Shown here in pieces: positions 23,507 to 31,543 of a DNA stretch of 35,216 nt. The notes below the pieces were generated by a model, which saw only the letters and a list, made by a program, of their open reading frames with translations, was not told the DNA's origin and made no database searches. Location: the NCBI GenBank assembly GCA_016789755.1, contig JAEUQG010000120.1, positions 1 to 35,216 on the forward strand, given 5' to 3'. The DNA is from Bryobacterales bacterium. GTDB lineage: Bacteria; Acidobacteriota; Terriglobia; Bryobacterales; Bryobacteraceae. Position numbers and translations under genes: made by a program. Within the stretch, counting starts at the first letter, position 1; each line of letters starts with the position of its first letter.

Positions 23507-26500
23507 TTACTGTTGCGTGATCTCGAATGCGTTGATCTTCCCGTCGTCCACAACCGGTACGATGCGAATCTCCAACAGACCGTTCGTCACAGTCACCGTA
23601 TGCGTCCGGTCAATCGCGCGTGCAAAGCCCCCCGACGCTGCGAAGGCATCGAAATTCGTTTCCACTTGCGAGCCATTCAGCTTCACATTGAGTACACGCT
23701 TACCGGCCTGCCGGTGATAGATCTCGGCAAACTTCAGCGTCACACGATACGTTCCGTTCGGCACCTGGAACCGGTAGTAGAACTCCCGGTTACTGAGTCG
23801 CTCGCTCTGGTAGAGTGGTGGGGTTGCCGTGTTGGAGATGGCGACGTTGCTGCGGAAGGTGTATCCGCCGGTGTAGCCGCGCTCGGTCCATACGTTTCCG
23901 TTCGGGTCGGTGTAGGACGGCCCGCCCGCATTGACACGGATAGGCGTGAATGCGGCCGGCGTCGAGACCGTAAAGTTGATGGTTGCCGAAGTCACGGTGC
24001 CCCCGCTGTGACGGGCCACGGCGCGGATTGTGTGTGCACCCACGGCCAACCCGGAGACCGCCATACTATACGGAACGGCCGTGTCTTCGGCGCCGTAGTT
24101 CTGACCGTCGATGACGAACTGCACTCCCAGCACCGTACCGGTGGTGGATGCCGTCGCCGTGAACGATCCGCTGGTGAGTGCTTGTCCCGCTGTGGGTGAT
24201 GTAATCGCCACGGTCGGAGCACTGGACACCGTGAAGTTCACCGTCGCCGAAGTCACGCTGGTGGAGTTGCCACGAGCAATCGCCGCAATCGTGTGCGCAC
24301 CCGCTGGCAGGTTCTGCACCGATACGCTGTATGGGACGGCAGTGTCTTCGGCACCGTAGTTTTGTCCGTCGATGACGAACTGCACTCCCAGCACTGTACC
24401 GGTGGTGGATGCCGTCGCCGTGAACGATCCGCTGGTGAGTGCTTGTCCCGCTGTGGGTGAAGTGATCGCCACCGTCGGAGCACTGAACACCGTGAAGTTC
24501 ACCGTCGCCGAAGTCACGCTGGTGGAGTTGCCACGAGCAATCGCCGCAATCGTGTGCGCACCCGCTGGCAGGTTCTGCACCGACACGCTGTATGGGACGG
24601 CAGTGTCTTCGGCGCCGTAGTTCTGGCCGTCGATGACGAACTGCACTCCCAGCACCGTACCGGTGGTGGATGCCGTCGCCGTGAACGATCCGCTCGACAA
24701 GGTCTGCCCTGCCGCCGGTGAAGCGATCGCCACCGTCACTGTTTCGGTAATGGTGAAACTCACCGTTGGTGCCGTCGTGGTATTGGCCGCGGCATCGCGG
24801 GCTACGGCGCTGATCGTATGCGGACCCGCTACGAGCCCGGTCACTACTATGGAGTAAGGCGCAAGGGTATCTTCAGCTCCGTAGGGGACGCCGTCGATAA
24901 GGAATTGCACACCAGCCACGCCAATGTTGTCCGATGCTGTCGCCGAAACGGCAATGGAACCCGACAGTGTCTGGCCGGCGGAGGGCGACGTAATAGCGAC
25001 GACAGGAGCGGTCGTGTCCGGTGGAGGTGGCGGCCCGATGGCTTCCCATTGGGGCCCGTTGTCCGTCATCGTGATGCCCTGAATGCGGTCGAGCAGCGGC
25101 TCCACGGTCGAAGGCATGGCCGAGGCGGAATAAGCGACGCCGCCGCCGATGCTGTGGGAACCCTTGGCGATGTGCACACGGGCGTAGCCGAGGGTCGGAT
25201 GCTGCAGCGTCACGACGTATATGTTGCCGCTGTCAGTCACCTGGGCTGTCACGTTCTGCCCGGAAGCATCGCGCGCCTGCATCATGTGAAGCATGTAGCT
25301 CTGCAGCGCACCGGAGGTTTCCGACTCCAGCCGGTACTGCCCGATGGCGCCACCTTCTGTGATGACGCGCTGTACCGGATTGGCCGGCAGCAGCGTGGTG
25401 AGGCGCAGGGCTTGGTCTCCATTCACCGACAGCCAGGCGTTCGTCCCGTCGGCCACGGGTTGCCGTTCGAAGTGAGCCAGGAAGGTCTTCGGGACACTCG
25501 CCGTTTGCGACTGCACGCGGTCGAATACAAGCATTGTTTCCAGAGGGCGAACAAACAGGTATTCCCGCTCGACATGCACCGCTTCGGCGTTCTCACGCTC
25601 GGGGTGCGGGTACTGAATGAGGAAGTTGCGGAAGGGGGGAGTGATGTCCACGGCACCGAAGGTGAAATGTGCGCCACTGTGGACGCGCTTCACGACGGGC
25701 CGGCCGTTGCGCTCGCCGATGGCGTAGCCGCGTTGGTTCACCAGCAGGCTGTTGTGCGCCAGCGGGTGATTCGTTTCCACGCTGCCCGCTCCGGCGAAAC
25801 CAGCCAGCGTTTGTGCGTACCCTGTGCTTTCCCGGCTCAGCCAGCGGCCATTGCGCCAGATCTGCCAGTTACCCATGTCGTCGTGGCCGTGGCCTTCGTC
25901 ATAGGTCTGGCTCAATTGCACGTGAAATACGGTGGAATCGGAGTTCCAATGGTTGCGCCCGTAGAGGAAACCAGGTCCGGGCGCGTAGAAGTCCAACGCC
26001 AATTGGGAGAAAGGCAATTCCTGCCCCCCACGATCAAGTGCGCGCACGAAACGCGAGGGTGATGAACCTACCATGTTGATCCAGCGCCGAGCGTACTTGC
26101 CCACCGAGGAATCCCGCCACTTATCGGCCATCGCCCACATGAACTGAGCCCAGGACGCGGCCGAGGCATTGCCGCCATTGATGAAGCGCTCATCGTCGGC
26201 AAACGGGAACAGTTCCCAATAGGGCGTACCCGTGGAACGAAGCGCTGTGCGGGCCGGAGGAGTCGCATAGATCATGTAGAACACGGCATCGCGGAAGTAG
26301 TTGGTTTCTGATGTGAGGTCACGCCCCATGAGGGCGGACGAAATCAGCGGAACGGTGGCGTACTCGGCCAGAGCCCGGCCGTATCCGCTGCCTTCCTGAA
26401 ACACGCCGCCGAGTCCGCCAGTGAGTCCGTGGGGAACGAACGAATTCTGCCATCGCGTGGTAAGGGCATGATTCAGGAACGTTTCCGCCATCGTGCTTTC

Positions 26501-27031
26501 GCCCCAGGTGGCGATGGCCCATTCAAACTCGTTTCGCAAGTATCCCCAGTAGTAATTACTTTGCGGCATGGTGGGACCGCCCCAGGGTTTCTGCCGCAGG
26601 TTGTTGATATAGAAGTTCCAACGATTCAGAATGGTGCTTCGCTCGGTGGGGGTCATCTGGTCGTAGCACCAGTCGTAGGTCAACGTAACGATCTCGCCCT
26701 CCCAGCGTGCCGTATCGCTCGCCACGCCGGTGTAGGGGTCGGGCGAGTTCGCGGCGAGGTCAGGAGCAGTGACCGCAACCGCGTGTGCGATGGCCGAGCG
26801 CGCGTACTGCGTTTCTCCGGTCATCAGATATCGAAAGGCCTGTCCGACGTAATCGGACGAAGATGGCGTAAATGGATTGGATGCGTACCAGGCGCGTGCT
26901 TGCGCCAGTCTTTCGGGCGTAAACCACAGCCGCGGGTGCGCCGCCGGAATGGTCAGTCCCGCCGATTGCGCCTTGGCCGCCTCCAAACCGCACGCCGCCA
27001 TCAGAATGGCGTATGCAGCAATGATTCTCAC
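23507..27031 (-). CDS. Exported heparinase-II/III-like enzyme with four Ig-like domains and a malectin domain
   Basis: 1174 residues with a signal peptide (about 1-21). Residues 30-260 are an alpha/alpha-barrel like those of alginate lyase and heparinase II/III (S-N-Y-Y-W-G-Y-L-R-N-E-F-E). Residues about 345-640 are the beta-sandwich half, with the conserved D-E-G-H-G-H-D-D-M-G-N-W (378-389) and a later H-N-S-L-L-V-N. The probable activity is beta-elimination of a uronic-acid polysaccharide; the substrate is not readable. Residues 672-1021 hold four bacterial Ig-like domains, three almost repeated at DNA level. Residues 1029-1174 form a malectin-type carbohydrate-binding domain (I-R-V-N-A-G-G, then V-N-G-L-L-E-I-R-I and I-N-A-F-E-I). 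GTG 27031 follows AAGGAGA, which settles the start. It is divergent from the ECF sigma gene. Confidence 0.85.
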   Translation of the reverse strand: MRIIAAYAILMAACGLEAAKAQSAGLTIPAAHPRLWFTPERLAQARAWYASNPFTPSSSDYVGQAFRYLMTGETQYARSAIAHAVAVTAPDLAANSPDPYTGVASDTARWEGEIVTLTYDWCYDQMTPTERSTILNRWNFYINNLRQKPWGGPTMPQSNYYWGYLRNEFEWAIATWGESTMAETFLNHALTTRWQNSFVPHGLTGGLGGVFQEGSGYGRALAEYATVPLISSALMGRDLTSETNYFRDAVFYMIYATPPARTALRSTGTPYWELFPFADDERFINGGNASAASWAQFMWAMADKWRDSSVGKYARRWINMVGSSPSRFVRALDRGGQELPFSQLALDFYAPGPGFLYGRNHWNSDSTVFHVQLSQTYDEGHGHDDMGNWQIWRNGRWLSRESTGYAQTLAGFAGAGSVETNHPLAHNSLLVNQRGYAIGERNGRPVVKRVHSGAHFTFGAVDITPPFRNFLIQYPHPERENAEAVHVEREYLFVRPLETMLVFDRVQSQTASVPKTFLAHFERQPVADGTNAWLSVNGDQALRLTTLLPANPVQRVITEGGAIGQYRLESETSGALQSYMLHMMQARDASGQNVTAQVTDSGNIYVVTLQHPTLGYARVHIAKGSHSIGGGVAYSASAMPSTVEPLLDRIQGITMTDNGPQWEAIGPPPPPDTTAPVVAITSPSAGQTLSGSIAVSATASDNIGVAGVQFLIDGVPYGAEDTLAPYSIVVTGLVAGPHTISAVARDAAANTTTAPTVSFTITETVTVAIASPAAGQTLSSGSFTATASTTGTVLGVQFVIDGQNYGAEDTAVPYSVSVQNLPAGAHTIAAIARGNSTSVTSATVNFTVFSAPTVAITSPTAGQALTSGSFTATASTTGTVLGVQFVIDGQNYGAEDTAVPYSVSVQNLPAGAHTIAAIARGNSTSVTSATVNFTVSSAPTVAITSPTAGQALTSGSFTATASTTGTVLGVQFVIDGQNYGAEDTAVPYSMAVSGLAVGAHTIRAVARHSGGTVTSATINFTVSTPAAFTPIRVNAGGPSYTDPNGNVWTERGYTGGYTFRSNVAISNTATPPLYQSERLSNREFYYRFQVPNGTYRVTLKFAEIYHRQAGKRVLNVKLNGSQVETNFDAFAASGGFARAIDRTHTVTVTNGLLEIRIVPVVDDGKINAFEITQQ
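23970..24752 (-). repeat. Tandem 261-bp repeats encoding Ig-like domains
   Basis: Units begin at 23970, 24231 and 24492 with an exact 261-base (87-codon) period. The second and third are almost identical over about 195 bases, with only a handful of substitutions. The first unit shares its second half with them but has a diverged first half. A fourth, more diverged unit starts at 24753. This is recent duplication or gene conversion inside the heparinase-like gene. Confidence 0.9.
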
Positions 27032-27241
27032 AGTTTCTCCTTAGTGGTCTTCAATTCGGGAGGCAGCGTCCCTTGATCGACAGCCTCCTACTGGAACACA
27101 CGGAAATCATCGCCATCGTTTACCCCTGGAGTTTGCCTTATAGACGATTTGGCATTTCGATCTAGGAAAAGAAACTGAGACCGAATCTCGGTGATTTCCG
27201 CTTGTGTGGGTGGAGGAACGCTGATTGGCCCATAGGGCAGG

Positions 27242-27249
27242 AAAGGAGG
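27242..27249 (+). promoter_or_regulatory. Ribosome binding site deciding the GTG start of the ECF sigma gene
   Basis: AAAGGAGG lies five bases before GTG 27255. It makes this start far better than the in-frame TTG at 27225. Confidence 0.8.
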
Positions 27250-27254
27250 ATCCG

Positions 27255-27821
27255 GTGTCGCCTTTGCTCGCGCGCTGGCAGGCTGGAGACCCAGATGCTC
27301 TGCACGAAGTCTTGCCGCTGCTCTATCCTGAGATGCGGCGCACGGCCGAGGCTTGTTTGCGGGGCCGTGGGGATACGGTTTCGCTTGAAGCCGCCGGACT
27401 GATCCACGAAGTTTTCCTACGCATCGCAGGTGACAAAGAGCCGCCGCGCATTCACGACAAGGCGCACTTCTTAGCTTTCGCTGCGAAGATGATGCGGCGC
27501 ATTCTGGTGGACCGCATCCGCGAGCGCAATACGGCCAAGCGCGGCGGCGGGCTTCCGAATCTCCCGCTGGACGATCAACTGGAAGGCGAAGGAGCAAACC
27601 TCGACACTTCGCTCGACGTGGCTACTGCCCTGTCGCGACTGGCGTTGGTGCACCCGAGCGCTGCGCGAGTGATTCAACTGCGCTACTTCGGCGGTTATGA
27701 ATTGCAGGAAGTCGCCGAGATAGTCGGAGCTTCTCTGACAACGGTAATCCGCCGCCTGCGGAGAGGGGAGCAATGGCTGGCGCGGGAGATGTCCCCGCGC
27801 CGCAAGGCAAGATCGAAATGA
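27255..27821 (+). CDS. ECF sigma factor of the acidobacterial/planctomycete (TIGR02999-like) type
   Basis: 188 residues. Region 2 (about 20-95) carries L-L-Y-P-E-M-R-R-T-A-E, the A-G-L-I-H-E-V-F-L-R-I core and H-F-L-A-F-A-A-K-M-M-R-R-I-L-V-D, all characteristic of this subgroup, followed by A-K-R-G-G-G. Region 4 (about 122-176) has L-R-Y-F-G-G-Y-E-L-Q-E-V-A-E-I-V-G-A-S-L and T-V-I-R-R-L-R-R-G. GTG 27255 is fixed by an AAAGGAGG site. Members of this subgroup commonly sit beside a Ser/Thr kinase or an anti-sigma gene; here there is none. The heparinase-like gene is divergent upstream and the ankyrin-repeat gene is convergent downstream, 36 bases away. What switches it on cannot be told from the window. 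Confidence 0.93.
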   Translation: MSPLLARWQAGDPDALHEVLPLLYPEMRRTAEACLRGRGDTVSLEAAGLIHEVFLRIAGDKEPPRIHDKAHFLAFAAKMMRRILVDRIRERNTAKRGGGLPNLPLDDQLEGEGANLDTSLDVATALSRLALVHPSAARVIQLRYFGGYELQEVAEIVGASLTTVIRRLRRGEQWLAREMSPRRKARSK

Positions 27822-27857
27822 AGGAGAGCTCGGGATTGCCGTCGTGGCGGCCAGTGC

Positions 27858-29801
27858 CTAATGCCGCAGCGACGCCGATTGACGCGGGGGTTCGGCCGCC
27901 TCTGCGAGTGCGGTCACAGCCCAGGCTGTCGATGCCGCCGAGATCCACTGGTCATGATCGTAAGGGAAACCGCTCTGGAAGTAGGGCTGCACCTTTGGGG
28001 CTCTGCTCGCCACATGCCAGGAACCGTCGGGCTTCTGCGTGGTCAACAAGAACCGCACGCCCCGCTGGTAAGCGGCGTCTTTGGCGGGGATGCCCGCCTG
28101 CGCCAGAGCATATAGCGCCGTGGCGGTGGCAAAAGCATCACTGGGCAGTGTAGCTAATTGCGCAAATCCGCCGTCGGCGCGCTGCAGTTTCCGCAGTTCG
28201 GAAACGGCGCGCTGCACGGCAGCCCTCTCCGCGCCGCTCCAATGTAGCCCCAGCACCTGGAATGCTCTTTCGTAGGGTACCGCGGGCTTCGAGGCGAGGA
28301 ACCATTGGCGGGTCTTGGCGATGCGCCCCTCCAGTTCCGTCTTTCGAGCGGGGATCGCGTATCGGCTGATGGTGCGAATGGCGAGTGCGGACGACACGAA
28401 GGGGCTATCCTCCAGCGGGGGACGCACGAACGGGAAGTGAATGAAATCTCCCTCTTCGTTCTGCCGAGCCGCGATGGCGGACACCATCGCGTCGGTCAAT
28501 TCATCGGCAGGGTACTGCTGCTCACCCATACCCAACATGGCGAAGGCCAACCCGTCGACGCTGATGAAAATATCCTGCAACAGCGCTTCGCGGTTGCCCA
28601 TCACCTCGCCTTTCATGATTTGCAACTGGTCGCGCCGAAAGGCGGGATCCACTGCCACGCCTTTCTTTTCGGCGGCGGGTACGGCCATGCCGATCACGTG
28701 CTGGTGATGGCAGCCGCCGCAACCGCTCATACGAAAGTACTCTTTGGCGGAAGAGGTCAGCAACGGCATGGCCAATTCCATCGCGCCGCGCGCATCTCTG
28801 ACAGTCGCCGAGGTCTGCTTGACCGCGGCGGTGCTTCCCGAAACCGTTCCACCGAGCAGCGACAAAACGCGCGGATTTCCGAACTTGCCGGCCCAGTCGA
28901 GTGCCGTTTCGCCATCGACGCTCCTGGCGTTCAAATCGGAGCCTCTCTCGATGAGCAGCCGCACAACCGCGGGGTTCGCCACATCCGAAGCTACGGCGAG
29001 CATGAGTGGCGTCATTCCGCGAACATCCTGTTTCTTCACATCGGCGCCGGCGTCGAGCAGCAACCGGACGGTATCGATCGAACTGCGAGCAACAGCAGCC
29101 ATCAGCGGTGTGAAGTAGGAGGCTGCAATCAGGCCATTGCGCACTTTCAGTTCGCGTTTCATCGCCGTGTTGGGATCGGCGCCCTTGGCGAGAAGCATCT
29201 TCACCGCAACGATATTGGAATGCGCGGCCGCGTGTCCTAACGCCGTCACCCCTCCGAAATCACCGGCATTGACATCCTGTTTGTGATCCAGCAGCAGCCG
29301 CAGCGCCTCGGTGTTGTTCGCCCGCGCCGCATCCACCAGGGCAGTATGCCCGCGAACGTCGGCGACTGTGACATCGGCGCCTTTGTCAATCATCAGTTTC
29401 ACTGTTGAGGCGTTGTCTGGGGCGGAGGCCGCCATCATCAGCGGTGTGCGCATCATCTTCGTACGCACGTTCACTTGCGCGCCAGCATCGATGAGGAGTT
29501 TCGCCTTCGCGGCGTTCGCCGCTGCCCACACGAGGGGTGTAGCGTCCAAGCCATTCTTGGCATTGACGTCGGCCCCGGCCTTGATGAGCATTTGCATGGC
29601 TTCCAGGCTGCCTATGGAGGCGGCATGCATCAGGGGAGTGGTGCCGCGCGTGTCGCGCAGATCCGCGGCGGCGCCGGCAGAAAGGTAGCCCTTGATTTTC
29701 GCCAAGTCGTTTTCGCGAATGGCTTGGTAGAAGTCGCGCGGCGTGGTTTCGGCGTATGCGAACGCGTACGAAACCAGGAATGCCAAAACTCGATAGCCCA
29801 T
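27858..29801 (-). CDS. Exported ankyrin-repeat protein with CxxCH motif and alpha/alpha-toroid domain
   Basis: 647 residues. The signal peptide is M-G-Y-R-V-L-A-F-L-V-S-Y-A-F-A-Y-A (1-17), with ATG 29801 set by a GGAGA site; the longer start at 29828 would hide it. Residues about 20-318 are eight or so ankyrin repeats (T-P-L-M-H-A-A-S, L-I-K-A-G-A-D-V-N, L-L-L-D-A-G-A-D-V). Residues 361-365 read C-G-G-C-H, a c-type haem attachment motif, followed by H-Q-H. From about 390 to 640 come helical repeats like those of prenyltransferase / squalene-cyclase toroids (R-Q-N-E-E-G-D-F, R-A-D-G-G-F-A-Q-L, T-Q-K-P-D-G-S-W). The toroid lacks an obvious D-x-D-D catalytic motif. A haem-bearing periplasmic protein with protein-binding repeats is inferred; function is unknown. 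It is convergent with the ECF sigma gene. Confidence 0.85.
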   Translation of the reverse strand: MGYRVLAFLVSYAFAYAETTPRDFYQAIRENDLAKIKGYLSAGAAADLRDTRGTTPLMHAASIGSLEAMQMLIKAGADVNAKNGLDATPLVWAAANAAKAKLLIDAGAQVNVRTKMMRTPLMMAASAPDNASTVKLMIDKGADVTVADVRGHTALVDAARANNTEALRLLLDHKQDVNAGDFGGVTALGHAAAHSNIVAVKMLLAKGADPNTAMKRELKVRNGLIAASYFTPLMAAVARSSIDTVRLLLDAGADVKKQDVRGMTPLMLAVASDVANPAVVRLLIERGSDLNARSVDGETALDWAGKFGNPRVLSLLGGTVSGSTAAVKQTSATVRDARGAMELAMPLLTSSAKEYFRMSGCGGCHHQHVIGMAVPAAEKKGVAVDPAFRRDQLQIMKGEVMGNREALLQDIFISVDGLAFAMLGMGEQQYPADELTDAMVSAIAARQNEEGDFIHFPFVRPPLEDSPFVSSALAIRTISRYAIPARKTELEGRIAKTRQWFLASKPAVPYERAFQVLGLHWSGAERAAVQRAVSELRKLQRADGGFAQLATLPSDAFATATALYALAQAGIPAKDAAYQRGVRFLLTTQKPDGSWHVASRAPKVQPYFQSGFPYDHDQWISAASTAWAVTALAEAAEPPRQSASLRH

Positions 29802-29960
29802 TGTTGTCTCCAATCCCAGAAGGTGCATTCAAGTATGCGGCAAGAAGGGCTGGAAAGGATCAGACCAGGGAAGATTATTTTGTGCGGGGGGCCATTGAAG
29901 TGGAAACGCGCACACTTTGACCGGAGCGATCCCCACAACCGGAAGATGCCGGAAACCGAT

Positions 29961-31013
29961 TCACGCGCGTGCGGTCAAGGCCAGCACGAAATCTTCGATC
30001 ACAATGCGGTCGTCCGGCGCACGGTCCCGAAGCGCCTTGTCTGCTTGATAGATTCTCCGGATCGCCATTTCGAGCCGGGAGCGGGGAAATGCGTTCATCG
30101 TTTCCATCACCTGTTGAGCGCGGCTGGGCCACATCGCCACACCCAATTTGGCAAAGTGGCCCTGCAACTGCTGTTGAGTTCGCAACCCTTCTTCCTTCGC
30201 TGTTAAGGCGAGCCGGAACTGCGTCGCCAGAAAGGTCAACGCCAGGGGCAGATACTCCCCATCGCGCACCAGGGTTTCCAGCAGATCCAGACTCTGCGCC
30301 CTGTCGCCGCGGCTCAGCGCGTTCACCAGCGCGAAAATTGTTGTCGCCCGCGCATCCGGAGCCATGGCTTGGATGTCTTCCTCGGTCACCTTGCGGCCGG
30401 CTCCGGCAAACAGCGCGAGTTTCTCGATCTCGGTTGCGATGCGCGCCACGTCGGCGCCGAGCGACTCCACCAGTGCGTCCAGCGCAGGCGGCGCGATCTG
30501 CAAACCGGCCTTGGCCGCCAGGTCGCTGGCCACCTTTCGCGCTTCCTCCGCCGAGTAGGGAACGAACTCGACCTGATCCTTCACCGCGCCGAAAATCTTG
30601 CGCAAGCGTTCCAACTTCGTCTTGTCGTCGCTGTCAAACGTCAGCCTTGAGGAGTCGAACACCACTACCGTATCCGGGGCGGGGTTTCTGACATACGCCG
30701 TGACGATGGCCGTAGCTGCCGCTTCTGCCTCCGCGGCGTTTCCTTTCGGGATTGCCGCTTCCGCTGCGCCGACCCACACAACGCGTCTGGAAACAAACAA
30801 CGACAGCGAACTGGCATCGTCCACCGCCTCCCGCAAGTTTGTCTCGTCCAGATCGTGCCGGACGAAACCTTCCTCGCGCATGTCTTCGGGCAGAAACTTT
30901 TCGATCAGCATTCTGCGGCAAATGCGCCGCCGGTACATCTCCGGCCCGGCAAACAAATAGACAGGCGCCAAATTACCGGACTTCACTTGCGCCAGGAATT
31001 GCTGTGGAGTCAC
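29961..31013 (-). CDS. holA: DNA polymerase III subunit delta
   Basis: 350 residues, full length for HolA, the clamp-loader subunit that opens the beta sliding clamp during replication in the cytoplasm. The N-terminus has the family pattern L-A-P-V-Y-L-F-A-G-P-E (15-25). Later features include the central D-T-V-V-V-F strand, V-E-F-V-P-Y-S near residue 150, L-V-E-S-L-G-A-D-V-A-R-I-A-T-E-I-E-K-L (187-205), and the C-terminal helical collar with L-A-L-T-F-L-A-T-Q-F-R-L-A-L. GTG 31013 is the start: GGAGG lies about ten bases upstream and the lptE stop is only two bases away. It is the last gene of the run from the Asd-like gene; 159 bases separate its stop from the ankyrin gene on the same strand. 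Confidence 0.92.
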   Translation of the reverse strand: MTPQQFLAQVKSGNLAPVYLFAGPEMYRRRICRRMLIEKFLPEDMREEGFVRHDLDETNLREAVDDASSLSLFVSRRVVWVGAAEAAIPKGNAAEAEAAATAIVTAYVRNPAPDTVVVFDSSRLTFDSDDKTKLERLRKIFGAVKDQVEFVPYSAEEARKVASDLAAKAGLQIAPPALDALVESLGADVARIATEIEKLALFAGAGRKVTEEDIQAMAPDARATTIFALVNALSRGDRAQSLDLLETLVRDGEYLPLALTFLATQFRLALTAKEEGLRTQQQLQGHFAKLGVAMWPSRAQQVMETMNAFPRSRLEMAIRRIYQADKALRDRAPDDRIVIEDFVLALTARA

Positions 31014-31015
31014 CT

Positions 31016-31543
31016 TTAAAAAGCCTCCAGGATCGCGGACACAATCCCACCCGCCACTTGTTTGCTGAGCCGGTCGAGCGCGGCTTCGCTTTCCTCGAAG
31101 TAGGCCAGCGAGTCGATACTGATCTCATAGCGCTCGCGCAGTTCCATATTCGGATTCGTGTACAGCAATTTGCCGCTCGCGCGCTCCATTAGTTGGATCT
31201 GGAGATACACACTCACCTGCACGCCAGCCGCCCGGCCGGTGGCCGTATCGAAAGTCGCTGGAAAGGCCATCATGTTCAACACGGACCCTCGCAAAACCGC
31301 GTCGGCCACATTCTGATCGTGCACCACCTGGTAGCGGGTCCGTGAGAGAAACTCGCGTGTCACCGCACCAGCCAACCGCTCCGACAAGCGAAAGCGCGTA
31401 GTGTTGTTGGCAAATGCCGGGACGGCGATGGTCCTGAGTGTTGCGGGCAGCAGATCCGCGCGCCCCGAGACATGGTATCCGCATCCACCGAGAGGCGCCA
31501 GCGCCGCCATCGCCGCGAAGCCACGCCGGCTTACCCTGGACAT
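31016..31543 (-). CDS. lptE: LptE-like outer-membrane lipoprotein
   Basis: 175 residues. The signal peptide starts M-S-R-V-S-R-R-G-F and ends in a lipobox L-G-G-C, so Cys21 is probably lipidated. G-Y-H-V-S-G follows at once, the hallmark opening of LptE proteins. LptE plugs the LptD barrel and helps place lipopolysaccharide in the outer membrane, so the organism is a diderm. The body has the expected A-V-P-A-F-A-N-N-T strand, a helix R-L-S-E-R-L-A-G-A-V-T-R-E-F and a C-terminal amphipathic helix. ATG 31543 has GGAGA five to six bases upstream and overlaps the end of the Asd-like gene by 13 bases. Order Asd-like, lptE, holA on one strand indicates one operon. Confidence 0.82.
   Translation of the reverse strand: MSRVSRRGFAAMAALAPLGGCGYHVSGRADLLPATLRTIAVPAFANNTTRFRLSERLAGAVTREFLSRTRYQVVHDQNVADAVLRGSVLNMMAFPATFDTATGRAAGVQVSVYLQIQLMERASGKLLYTNPNMELRERYEISIDSLAYFEESEAALDRLSKQVAGGIVSAILEAF

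Noticed and set aside
23970..25013. CRISPR-like or mobile repeat array
   Set aside because: The repeats are 261 bp, contiguous and in frame with no spacers; they encode Ig-like domains.
24818..26062. 414-codon open frame antisense to the heparinase-like gene
   Set aside because: No recognisable domain and no ribosome site; the minus-strand gene is clear.
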